This document shows, in pieces, positions 16,287-23,019 of a DNA stretch of 23,373 bases. A program made the translations under genes and the position numbers. The notes under the pieces were generated by a model that was given only the letters and a program-made list of their open reading frames with translations, was not told the DNA's origin and ran no database searches. Source of the DNA: Draconibacterium sp. (lineage in GTDB: Bacteria; Bacteroidota; Bacteroidia; Bacteroidales; Prolixibacteraceae); contig JAUVDE010000007.1 of the NCBI GenBank assembly GCA_030595485.1, positions 1 to 23,373 on the forward strand. The letters are read 5' to 3'. Each line of letters opens with the position of its first letter. Positions within the stretch are counted from its first letter, which is position 1.

Positions 16287-17033
16287 ATGAAGATTGTAGT
16301 TTGCTTAGGAAATGTGCCGGATACAACAACCAAAGTTAAATTTGGTGATGGTACAGCTTTCGATAAAACAGGAGTGCAATGGATTATTAATCCTTGGGAT
16401 GAGTTGGCTTTAACAAGAGCCATGGAGTTAAAAGAAGATGCTGGCAATCCGGTAAGTTCTGTTACTGTAGTTACAGTTGGTGGAAAAGATGCAGAGCCAA
16501 CTATGCGTAAAGCATTGGCGATTGGTGCTGACGATGCTATTCGTGTTGATACAGATGCAAGAGATGCATATGCAGTTGCTGGTCAGTTGGCTGAGGCAAT
16601 TAAAGATAAAGGTTTCGATATTATTTTAACAGGAATTGAATCGAGTGATTATAACGGCTCAATGGTAGGTGGAATGTTAGCAGAAATGCTTGATGTACCT
16701 TCTGTATCAGCTGTTTCAGGTTTGACTATTTCTGGAAGTGATGTTGAAATAACACGTGATATAGACGGTGGGAAAGAACAGGTTTCTGTAGCTACACCAT
16801 TAGTTGCAACAGTACAGAAAGGTATTGCAAAAGAAGCTCGTATTGCTGCCATGCGCGGTATTATGATGGCTCGTAAAAAACCTTTAGCGGTAGTTCCTGC
16901 TGCTGAGGTAGAAACACTAACTGATTTTGTATCATTCGAATTGCCGGCACCAAAACCTCCATGTAAAATGGTTGATGCCGACAACGTTGCCGAATTGGTT
17001 GATTTGTTGCAAAACGAAGCGAAAGTTCTTTAA
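16287..17033 (+). CDS. etfB: Electron transfer flavoprotein beta subunit
   Basis: EtfB/FixA family, 248 residues, normal length. The N-terminal strand MKIVVCLGNVPDTTTKV and the INPWDELALTRAMEL segment are typical, as are the nucleotide-binding region around VTVVTVGGKDAEPTMRKALA and the DIILTGIESSDYNGSMVGG loop. With EtfA it forms the soluble flavoprotein that collects electrons from acyl-CoA dehydrogenases. Whether it binds AMP or bifurcates with a second FAD cannot be settled by eye. It is first in the operon after a leader of about 90 nt with an operator-like dyad, and etfA follows 26 nt later. Confidence 0.95.
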   Translation: MKIVVCLGNVPDTTTKVKFGDGTAFDKTGVQWIINPWDELALTRAMELKEDAGNPVSSVTVVTVGGKDAEPTMRKALAIGADDAIRVDTDARDAYAVAGQLAEAIKDKGFDIILTGIESSDYNGSMVGGMLAEMLDVPSVSAVSGLTISGSDVEITRDIDGGKEQVSVATPLVATVQKGIAKEARIAAMRGIMMARKKPLAVVPAAEVETLTDFVSFELPAPKPPCKMVDADNVAELVDLLQNEAKVL

Positions 17034-17059
17034 TTCAATCACCTTAAAAAATTAGAAAA

Positions 17060-18019
17060 ATGTCAGTATTAGTATATACCGAAAATTGGGACGGAGTTTT
17101 TAAGAAATTGTCTTTCGAACTTGTGTCTTACGCAGCAAAAGTTGCTGAAATGATGGAAACTTCTGTAACAGCAGTTTCTATTGGCGATGTTGCCGACGAC
17201 GAATTAGCAAAATTAGGAAACTATGGTGCAGCCAAAGTTGTTAAGGTTGATGGAAACACAACTTTAGACAACCAGGTTTACACTGGAATTATTGCTCAGC
17301 TTGCCGAAGCCGAAGGTGCAAAAGTTGTAGTTATTTCACACAATAACACAGGGAAAGCACTTGCTCCTCGTTTGTCCGTTAAATTAAAAGCTGCTGTTGG
17401 AGCAGGTTTAATTGCGCTTCCTTCTTCAACTGAACCTTTCACTGTTTCTAAGAAAGTATTCTCAGGAAAAGCTTTCGCAAATGTTGTTTTGAAAACCGAT
17501 GTTAAAATTTTAACGCTGGCTCAAAACTCATTCGAAGTAATTGAAGTAGGTGGAACAGCAACTGTTGAAGCTTCTACTGCAACTGCAGGTGAAGCAAAAA
17601 CTACAGTAAAAGATGTTCAAAAACAAACTGGTAAGATTTTATTAAACGACGCTGAAATTGTTGTATCAGGTGGTCGTGGATTAAAATCGGGAGATAACTG
17701 GGGAATAATTGAAGAATTAGCTGAAGTATTGGGTGCAGCAACAGCTTGTTCTCGTCCGGTTTCTGACGAAGGTTGGAGACCACACGAAGAGCACACCGGA
17801 CAAACCGGTAAAATTATCGCTCCAAACTTGTATTTTGCAGCGGGTATTTCTGGTGCAATTCAGCACATGGCAGGTATTAGTTCCTCGAAATGTATTGTTG
17901 CCATTAACAACGATGCTGATGCTCCTGTATTCGAAAGTTCAGATTACGGAATTGTTGGCGATGCGCTAAAAGTTCTGCCAGCACTTACTGAAGCTATTAA
18001 AGAAGCTAAAAATAAATAG
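17060..18019 (+). CDS. etfA: Electron transfer flavoprotein alpha subunit
   Basis: EtfA of 319 residues. An N-terminal adenine-nucleotide-alpha-hydrolase-like domain is followed by the C-terminal FAD domain, with SGGRG (203-207), SRPVSDEGW (231-239), GQTGK (247-251), GISGAIQH (262-269) and SDYGIVGD (294-301), the usual FAD-contact motifs. It forms the EtfAB dimer with the upstream product. It ends 3 nt before a strong terminator, so most transcripts from the etfB promoter may stop here, giving more EtfAB than the membrane and dehydrogenase proteins encoded downstream (inference). Confidence 0.96.
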   Translation: MSVLVYTENWDGVFKKLSFELVSYAAKVAEMMETSVTAVSIGDVADDELAKLGNYGAAKVVKVDGNTTLDNQVYTGIIAQLAEAEGAKVVVISHNNTGKALAPRLSVKLKAAVGAGLIALPSSTEPFTVSKKVFSGKAFANVVLKTDVKILTLAQNSFEVIEVGGTATVEASTATAGEAKTTVKDVQKQTGKILLNDAEIVVSGGRGLKSGDNWGIIEELAEVLGAATACSRPVSDEGWRPHEEHTGQTGKIIAPNLYFAAGISGAIQHMAGISSSKCIVAINNDADAPVFESSDYGIVGDALKVLPALTEAIKEAKNK

Positions 18020-18022
18020 AGA

Positions 18023-18053
18023 AAACAGGGCATAGTCCCTGTTTCTTCTTTTT
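18023..18053 (+). terminator. Terminator between etfA and the Fe-S genes
   Basis: AAACAGGG (18023-18030) pairs with CCCTGTTT (18037-18044) around a 6-nt loop, followed by CTTCTTTTT. Convincing intrinsic terminator, possibly partial. Confidence 0.85.
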
Positions 18054-18076
18054 AAATATTTGAAATGATGGACTGT

Positions 18077-18137
18077 TGAGATTTAGTGTCGAGTTAATTC
18101 AGGGTATTCTTACTCATTACTAACTACTAAAATCTCA
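18077..18137. repeat. Inverted micro-repeat in the etfA spacer
   Basis: TGAGATTTAGT (18077-18087) is complementary to ACTAAAATCTCA (18126-18137) with one bulged base. Between them are further short direct motifs (TTACTCATTACTAACTACTA). It lies just upstream of the cytochrome b/Fe-S gene. Function unknown. Confidence 0.4.
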
Positions 18138-18159
18138 CATCTATTAAAAATCAAACCTA

Positions 18160-19485
18160 ATGATTAAACAAATTTTATTCGCAGTTTCGCTATTAGTAAC
18201 CTTGGGTGTATTTGCTTACACTACAAAAAAACTAATTGCGCTGTTTAAATTAACCAAACCTGCTTTCCCGATAGTTGATATTGGCGAACGTATAAACGTT
18301 ATGCTGAAAGTGGCGTTCGGGCAAACTAAAATTATGCGTAAACCTGTAATCGGATTTATGCATGCTTTGGTTTGGTGGGGATTCCTTGTAATCCTTGTGG
18401 GAAGTATTGAAATGTTAATCGACGGTTTAGCCGGAACAGAACGTGTTCTTGGTTTCCTCGGCATCGTTTACAATATTATTTTCGGTTTTGGCGATGTGTT
18501 TGCTTTCCTTATTGCCATTCTGGTAGCAGCATTTTTATTCCGCCGAATTGCAATGAATGTAAAACGTTTTGGTGGTGTTGAAATGAAACACAAATCGCAC
18601 ATTGACGCCAACATTGCATTAACCATTATTTTACTTCTGATGGTGACTTTAATGGGAATGAATGCATTTTACATTTTAGATGCACAAAACCACGGACATG
18701 AAGTAGTGGGTGTTTATCCTGTAGGTGCAATTATTGCAACTTGGTTTAGTGGAATGTCAGTCCATTCTGTTCACATATTACACGAAATAAATTGGTGGGG
18801 ACACATTCTTGGCATATTCTTTTTTGCTAATTACCTACCTTACTCAAAACACTTCCACGTGTTTATGTCGGTTCCAAATGTATTCTTGAGCAATCTGAAT
18901 CCTTTGGGAAAAATGACCAACATGGACAACATTACCAAAGAGGTAAAAATGATGCTCGACCCTGAAGCAGCTTTTGAAGAGCCTGCAGAAGACGAAGCCA
19001 TTGAACGTTTTGGTGTAATGGATGTGGAAGATGTAACCTGGAAAAATTACATGGATTCGCTGGCTTGTACGCAGTGTGGTCGTTGTACTTCGGTTTGTCC
19101 GGCTAACTTAACCGGTAAATTGCTTTCGCCTCGTAAAATCGTTATGAACGTTCGCGAGCGTATGAAAGAAAAAGGACCGGAGATGGTTGCCAACGGGAAA
19201 GAGTGGACCGACAACAAAGCGCTTCTTGGCGATTACATTACCAAAGAAGAATTGTGGGCATGTACAACTTGTAATGCCTGTGCTCAGGAATGTCCGATTA
19301 ACATCAACCAACCAGCTATTATTCTCGATATGCGCCGTTACATTGTAATGGAAGAGTCGGCTGCTCCGGGCGAGTTAAATTCAATTTTCTCGAATATTGA
19401 AAACAATGGTGCACCATGGCAGTTTGCACAAGACGACAGAATGCTTTGGGCAGATGATTTAACTATGAACGCTCCGGCAAAATAA
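18160..19485 (+). CDS. Membrane cytochrome b/4Fe-4S protein, EMO-like subunit
   Basis: Membrane protein of 441 residues joining two modules. Residues 1-235 hold about five to six hydrophobic segments, with histidines suited to haem b ligation (H68, H202, H205, H208, H215, H231, H233), resembling the nitrate-reductase-gamma/HdrE-type cytochrome. Residues 295-390 hold a soluble dicluster ferredoxin domain with C303-C306-C309-C313 and C368-C371-C374-C378, both followed by Pro, for two [4Fe-4S] clusters. This is the N-terminal two thirds of the EtfAB:menaquinone oxidoreductase (EMO, DUF224 group) known from fatty-acid oxidisers. The CCG part is the next gene, 11 nt on. Inferred role: passing electrons from EtfAB to menaquinone. 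Confidence 0.85.
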   Translation: MIKQILFAVSLLVTLGVFAYTTKKLIALFKLTKPAFPIVDIGERINVMLKVAFGQTKIMRKPVIGFMHALVWWGFLVILVGSIEMLIDGLAGTERVLGFLGIVYNIIFGFGDVFAFLIAILVAAFLFRRIAMNVKRFGGVEMKHKSHIDANIALTIILLLMVTLMGMNAFYILDAQNHGHEVVGVYPVGAIIATWFSGMSVHSVHILHEINWWGHILGIFFFANYLPYSKHFHVFMSVPNVFLSNLNPLGKMTNMDNITKEVKMMLDPEAAFEEPAEDEAIERFGVMDVEDVTWKNYMDSLACTQCGRCTSVCPANLTGKLLSPRKIVMNVRERMKEKGPEMVANGKEWTDNKALLGDYITKEELWACTTCNACAQECPININQPAIILDMRRYIVMEESAAPGELNSIFSNIENNGAPWQFAQDDRMLWADDLTMNAPAK

Positions 19486-19496
19486 ATTCAGACAAG

Positions 19497-20297
19497 ATGG
19501 AAACAACACAAATAAAAGTGGAAGTGCCGGTAATGGCTGACTTGTTCGCCAAAGGAGAAAAACCAGAGTATTTATTCTGGGTTGGTAGCGCCGGTGCATT
19601 CGACGACAGATATAAAAAAGTTACCCAAGCTTTTGTAAAAGTGCTTACTCATTTGAATGTGAGTTATGCCGTTTTAGGTACAGAGGAATCATCAAGTGGC
19701 GATGTTGCCCGCCGAGCAGGAAACGAAATGCTTTTCCAGATGCAGGCATTAATGAACATCGAATTGATGGACGGTTACGAAGTGACTAAAATTATCACTT
19801 GCGACCCACACGTTTACAATACTTTTAAAAACGAATACACCGATTACGGTGCAAAGTTCGAAGTAATTCATCATAGTCAGTTTCTTCAGAATTTAATTGA
19901 TGAAGGAAAACTAAAACTGGATTCGGATGTATTTAAAGGACAAAAAATTACCTACCACGACCCATGTTATTTAGGACGTGCAAACGGAGAATACAATGCG
20001 CCACGTAAAGTATTGGGTGCAATTCCTTCCAGCTTGGTTGAAATGAAGCGTAACAAAAGTTTTGCTTTATGTTGCGGAGCCGGTGGCGGTCAAATGTTTA
20101 AAGAGGCTGAAAAAGGCGACAAAGAAATTTTTATTGAACGCACAGAAGATGTTCTCGAAACCGGAGCAGATATTGTTGCGACTGCCTGTCCATATTGTAT
20201 GGTAATGATGACAGATGGTTTGAAATATACCAATAAAGAAGAAGACGTAAAAAATTACGATATTGCGGAATTAGTTGCAATGGCATTGAAATTATAA
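19497..20297 (+). CDS. CCG-domain Fe-S protein, EMO-like catalytic subunit
   Basis: Soluble protein of 266 residues of the CCG/DUF224 (HdrB-like) family. The C-terminal CCG motif is complete: C157 in HDPCYLGR, C192-C193 in LCCGAGGG, and C231/C234 in ACPYC. This motif type holds a non-cubane [4Fe-4S] cluster. The N-terminal CCG motif is degenerate: positions where the family often has Cys read VGSAG (S31), EESSSGD and TCDPHVYNT, leaving only C102. In EMO-type proteins this domain is usually fused to the cytochrome b/ferredoxin part; here it is a separate gene 11 nt downstream. It probably docks EtfAB and passes electrons to the membrane partner (inference). It could instead serve another flavoprotein. 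Confidence 0.85.
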   Translation: METTQIKVEVPVMADLFAKGEKPEYLFWVGSAGAFDDRYKKVTQAFVKVLTHLNVSYAVLGTEESSSGDVARRAGNEMLFQMQALMNIELMDGYEVTKIITCDPHVYNTFKNEYTDYGAKFEVIHHSQFLQNLIDEGKLKLDSDVFKGQKITYHDPCYLGRANGEYNAPRKVLGAIPSSLVEMKRNKSFALCCGAGGGQMFKEAEKGDKEIFIERTEDVLETGADIVATACPYCMVMMTDGLKYTNKEEDVKNYDIAELVAMALKL

Positions 20298-20311
20298 GGA
20301 AAAAGAAATAA

Positions 20312-20374
20312 ACACAATAGACACATAGTTCACAATAGGTATAGAATTCTATGTGCTCTAATGTGCCTATGTGG
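20312..20374. repeat. CACATAG-type palindromic micro-repeat
   Basis: Short related units follow each other: ACACAATAG (20312-20320), ACACATAG (20321-20328), CACAATAG (20331-20338), then the inverted forms CTATGTG (20349-20355) and CTATGTG (20367-20373). The centre is ATAGAATTCTAT (20341-20352). The whole makes an imperfect hairpin of about 52 nt in the spacer before the acyl-CoA dehydrogenase gene, built from units about 9-10 nt apart. Confidence 0.6.
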
Positions 20375-20410
20375 TTCAAAAATAAAAATTAAATCAAAAA
20401 CAAAATAATA

Positions 20411-22186
20411 ATGAAAAAGTTAGTAAAAGGTGGAGAATTCATGGTGCAGGATATTGACGCCGCGGATATTTTCATCCCAGAGGAATTTGATGAGGAACAG
20501 CAAATGGTGGCACAAACTTGCCGCGATTTCTTAGATGCGGAGGTATTTCCAAACTTGGAGAAAATTGACAAACAAGAAAATAATATAGGTCGTACGCTTA
20601 TAGAAAAAGCCGGTGAACTAGGTTTGCTTGGAATTTCTACTCCTGAAGAATTGGAAGGCTTTGGACAGTCATTTGTAACTTCAATGTTAGCAAGTGAGGT
20701 AATGGGTTCTGCTTATTCATTCGCAGTAACATACTCGTGCCACACAGGTATTGGTACTATGCCAATTCTTTATTTTGGTAACGAAGAGCAAAAACAAAAA
20801 TATATTCCTGCCCTTACTATGGGTGAGAAAGTAGGTTGCTATTGTTTAACTGAGCCGGGTGCTGGTTCTGATGCCAACTCGGGTAAAACAAAAGCTACTT
20901 TAAGCGAAGACGGTAAACACTATATTCTTAACGGACAAAAAATGTGGATTACCAACACCGGTTTCGGTGACATTTTTACTGTGTTTGCAAAAATCGATAA
21001 CGATCGCGTATTAAGTGCTTTTATTGTAGAGCGCGATTACCCGGGTGTTAAGTTTAATCCTGAAGAGAAAAAATTAGGGATTAAAGGTTCTTCAACCCGT
21101 CAGATTTTCTTGGAAGATTGTATGGTACCGGTTGAAAACTTGCTTTGGGAGCGTGGCAAAGGTTTCCGTATCGCATTGGATATTCTTCACATGGGACGTA
21201 TTAAACTAGGTGGTAACGTACTTGGTGCGGCTAAAATGGCTATCGACCAATCGGTAAATTACTCTAACGAACGTAAACAATTTGGAAAATCAATTTCAAA
21301 TTTTGGAGCTATTAAATATAAATTAGCAGAACAAGCTATTCGTACTTTCGCTAACGAATCTGCCGTTTACCGTGCAAGTAGTAACGTTGACGAGTATGTT
21401 GCGGCTCACCTTGGCGAAGAAACAAAAGAACAAGCTATTGTACACGCTTTTGAAGAGTATGCGGTAGAAGCAGCTATTTTGAAAGTATACGGTTCTGAAA
21501 TGCTGGATTATGTAGTTGACGAAGGTGTTCAAATTCACGGAGGAATGGGTTACTCAGCAGAGATGCGTATTGAGCGTGGTTACCGCGACTCGCGTATCAA
21601 CCGTATTTTCGAAGGAACCAACGAAATTAATCGCTTGGTTACTATCGATACTTTAAACAAACGTGGTGCGAAAAAAGACTACGACCTTTACGGACAAGGT
21701 GAAGCAGTTGTTGCTGGTTTAGCCGATTTAGACGGATGTAGCTGTTGTGTTGACGGTTATTACGAAAACAAATTGGCAACTATCCAGAACTTGAAAGCTT
21801 TGGGTAAAATGTTGCTAACTGCTGTTTCTAAAGCTTTCGGTCGAAAAATGATGAATGAGCAAATGATTTTGAATAACATTTCAAATATTGTTGCGCGTAT
21901 TTATGTTGCCGAGTCAACAATGCTTCGTGTGAAGAAAAAAGAAGAAGTTCATGGAATGGACGTTGCAATTAACAAAGACATATTAGATTGTTTGGTTTAC
22001 GATACAGCCGAATTTATTCGTAAAGAAGCTAAAGATTGTATCAACTCATTTGTTGAAGACAAAGAAGAATTCGACTTGTACAATAAAGGAATTAAATACT
22101 ACAGTTGTGCTAAAGGCGTTAATGTAAAAGCTGCCCGCGAGCGCATTGCTGATGTATTGATTGAAGAGAACAAATATTGTTTCTAA
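20411..22186 (+). CDS. Acyl-CoA dehydrogenase with C-terminal extension
   Basis: FAD enzyme of 591 residues that oxidises acyl-CoA to trans-2-enoyl-CoA. The dehydrogenase core (about 25-420) shows CYCLTEPGAGSDA (from 143), KMWITN (177-182), ERKQFGK (287-293), QIHGGMGYS (374-382) and the catalytic glutamate E401 in FEGTNEINR. About 170 extra C-terminal residues, mostly helical, place it with long forms such as VLCAD/ACAD9 or Bacillus YusJ (FadE), suggesting medium- to long-chain substrates. An odd C443-x-C445-C446 cluster lies in the linker. Its clustering with etfBA and the Fe-S pair makes EtfAB its evident acceptor. The start at 20411 (MKKLVKGGEF) matches this subfamily's usual N-terminus. 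Confidence 0.95.
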   Translation: MKKLVKGGEFMVQDIDAADIFIPEEFDEEQQMVAQTCRDFLDAEVFPNLEKIDKQENNIGRTLIEKAGELGLLGISTPEELEGFGQSFVTSMLASEVMGSAYSFAVTYSCHTGIGTMPILYFGNEEQKQKYIPALTMGEKVGCYCLTEPGAGSDANSGKTKATLSEDGKHYILNGQKMWITNTGFGDIFTVFAKIDNDRVLSAFIVERDYPGVKFNPEEKKLGIKGSSTRQIFLEDCMVPVENLLWERGKGFRIALDILHMGRIKLGGNVLGAAKMAIDQSVNYSNERKQFGKSISNFGAIKYKLAEQAIRTFANESAVYRASSNVDEYVAAHLGEETKEQAIVHAFEEYAVEAAILKVYGSEMLDYVVDEGVQIHGGMGYSAEMRIERGYRDSRINRIFEGTNEINRLVTIDTLNKRGAKKDYDLYGQGEAVVAGLADLDGCSCCVDGYYENKLATIQNLKALGKMLLTAVSKAFGRKMMNEQMILNNISNIVARIYVAESTMLRVKKKEEVHGMDVAINKDILDCLVYDTAEFIRKEAKDCINSFVEDKEEFDLYNKGIKYYSCAKGVNVKAARERIADVLIEENKYCF

Positions 22187-22190
22187 GAAT

Positions 22191-22226
22191 AGTACAAAGT
22201 ATTTAGTACATAGTAGTATGTACTTT
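22191..22226. repeat. AGTACATAGT micro-repeat with hairpin
   Basis: Direct copies AGTACAAAGT (22191-22200) and AGTACATAGT (22205-22214) are followed by an inverted copy, so that AGTACATA (22205-22212) pairs with TATGTACT (22217-22224) around GTAG. It lies immediately after the acyl-CoA dehydrogenase stop codon. Confidence 0.55.
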
Positions 22227-22236
22227 AATGATATTG

Positions 22237-22270
22237 AAAGCTGCCTTCCTTTTGGAGGGTGGCTTTTTTT
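22237..22270 (+). terminator. Terminator after the acyl-CoA dehydrogenase gene
   Basis: A 13-bp stem with three G-U pairs (22237-22249 with 22254-22266, AAAGC at the base and GGCTTT opposite) closes a TTTT loop and runs into seven T. It ends the fatty-acid oxidation operon. Confidence 0.9.
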
Positions 22271-22380
22271 CTATCCCTCGTTTCCGAACGCACGATGTGT
22301 GGTTTTGAGTTTGAAACTCAATTAATGGCATAGTAAACGACAATTAATTAACACCTCGACGCAGACGCAGAATATTGGAT

Positions 22381-22557
22381 TTAATCCACCTTTACATATT
22401 TTTCAATCCAACAGTTTTCTTTGTCGTAGCTCCAATCATTTTTAACCGGAAATATCTGAATTAAAGTATCACCTTTAATTTCTAAGAGAAGTTTATTATT
22501 TTTCCCTTCATAAGCAGGACTGGTATGCACTTTGCCAAGGGGCAAGGAAATTGCAAA
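22381..22557 (-). pseudogene. C-terminal gene fragment, unknown product
   Basis: An open minus-strand frame of 58 codons ends at the TAA complementary to 22381-22383 and is bounded upstream by an in-frame TAA at 22560-22558, with no start codon at its head. The peptide includes LPLGKVHTSPAYEGKNNKLL, then LEIKGDTLIQIFPVKNDWSY and ends WIEKYVKVD. The alternation of strands and the WIEKYVKVD end look like the last part of a small beta-rich (possibly SH3-like) secreted or lipoprotein domain. This is judged by eye only. It is probably the remnant of a gene whose 5' part was lost. Confidence 0.4.
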
Positions 22558-22571
22558 TTAGTAAAAGGTGT

Positions 22572-22599
22572 TACACTCGCCATATTTACTGGCGGTGTA
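22572..22599. repeat. Bulged hairpin beside the 21-bp array
   Basis: TACAC (22572-22576) pairs with GTGTA (22595-22599) and CGCC (22578-22581) pairs with GGCG (22591-22594), with T22577 bulged and a 9-nt loop. It ends 9 nt before the first array unit. There is no T-run on either side, so it is not an obvious terminator. Confidence 0.5.
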
Positions 22600-22607
22600 G
22601 CGCATCA

Positions 22608-22859
22608 ATCTTTCACCAGAGAATCACCATCTTCCATAAGATGGTTGTTATCTTACAGCAGATGCTGTTCATTTTGTGTAAGTGAAAGGTAATCTTATGG
22701 GGTAGAGCCTTCATCTTATATAAGATAAGCTCCATCATACGGGGTAGAATTATTATCATCCGGCAGCCAGTCTTCATCTTATTGGATAGAATGTCCATCT
22801 TCAGGAAGGAAGTCATCATCTTATGGGGTAGAGCCATTATCTTCTGGCTGATTTTTGTT
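22608..22859. repeat. Array of twelve degenerate 21-bp units in exact register
   Basis: ATCTT, or the variants ATCAT or ATTTT, begins at 22608, 22629, 22650, 22671, 22692, 22713, 22734, 22755, 22776, 22797, 22818 and 22839, always 21 nt apart. Units 5 and 11 agree over 18 nt (ATCTTATGGGGTAGAGCC); the others diverge strongly after the first five bases. Many units are partly palindromic, for example ATCTTATATAAGAT (22713-22726) and CCATCTT/AAGATGG (22627-22644). The minus strand reads as heptapeptides, about x-x-[L/I]-x-x-K-[M/I], open from an ATG at 22837 to a stop at 22613 (74 codons: MALPHKM, MTSFLKM, DILSNKM and so on). It is not a CRISPR: there are no identical repeats and no spacers. Confidence 0.85.
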
Positions 22860-23019
22860 TTATACTATCAAGCTGCGAGGGGCTTATGGGTATTTCTACA
22901 TACGTTCAAATAGCGGCAAGATTGATGTATAGTTATGGAACTGCTGTTTTTCAGTCTGTTATAAATATTGTATATTTAAAAAGTCGGCCATGCGAACTAA
23001 ACCAGTTTAATCGAACTCA

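Larger units (their letters stand above)
22271..23019. other. Intergenic region with gene debris and a 21-bp array
   Basis: About 750 nt without an intact gene. It contains a 17-bp palindrome TTGAGTTT-G-AAACTCAA (22305-22321), a minus-strand coding fragment (22381-22557), a bulged hairpin (22572-22599), the 21-bp array (22608-22859), and a stretch without recognisable features to the AraC-type gene. Confidence 0.6.

Noticed and set aside
16223..16447. Minus-strand ORF overlapping the etfB start
   Set aside because: It covers the etfB leader and N-terminus on the opposite strand, with no promoter or family resemblance.
18054..18069. Promoter with AATATTTG before the cytochrome b/Fe-S gene
   Set aside because: The first base of the TAnnTTTG element is wrong, and no TTTG lies at the -33 spacing.
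22572..22599. Integron attC site or intrinsic terminator
   Set aside because: It lacks attC core-site signatures and an integrase nearby, and no T-run follows on either strand.
22608..22859. CRISPR array
   Set aside because: There is no pattern of identical repeats with unique spacers. Units are contiguous, 21 bp long and degenerate, and no cas genes are present.
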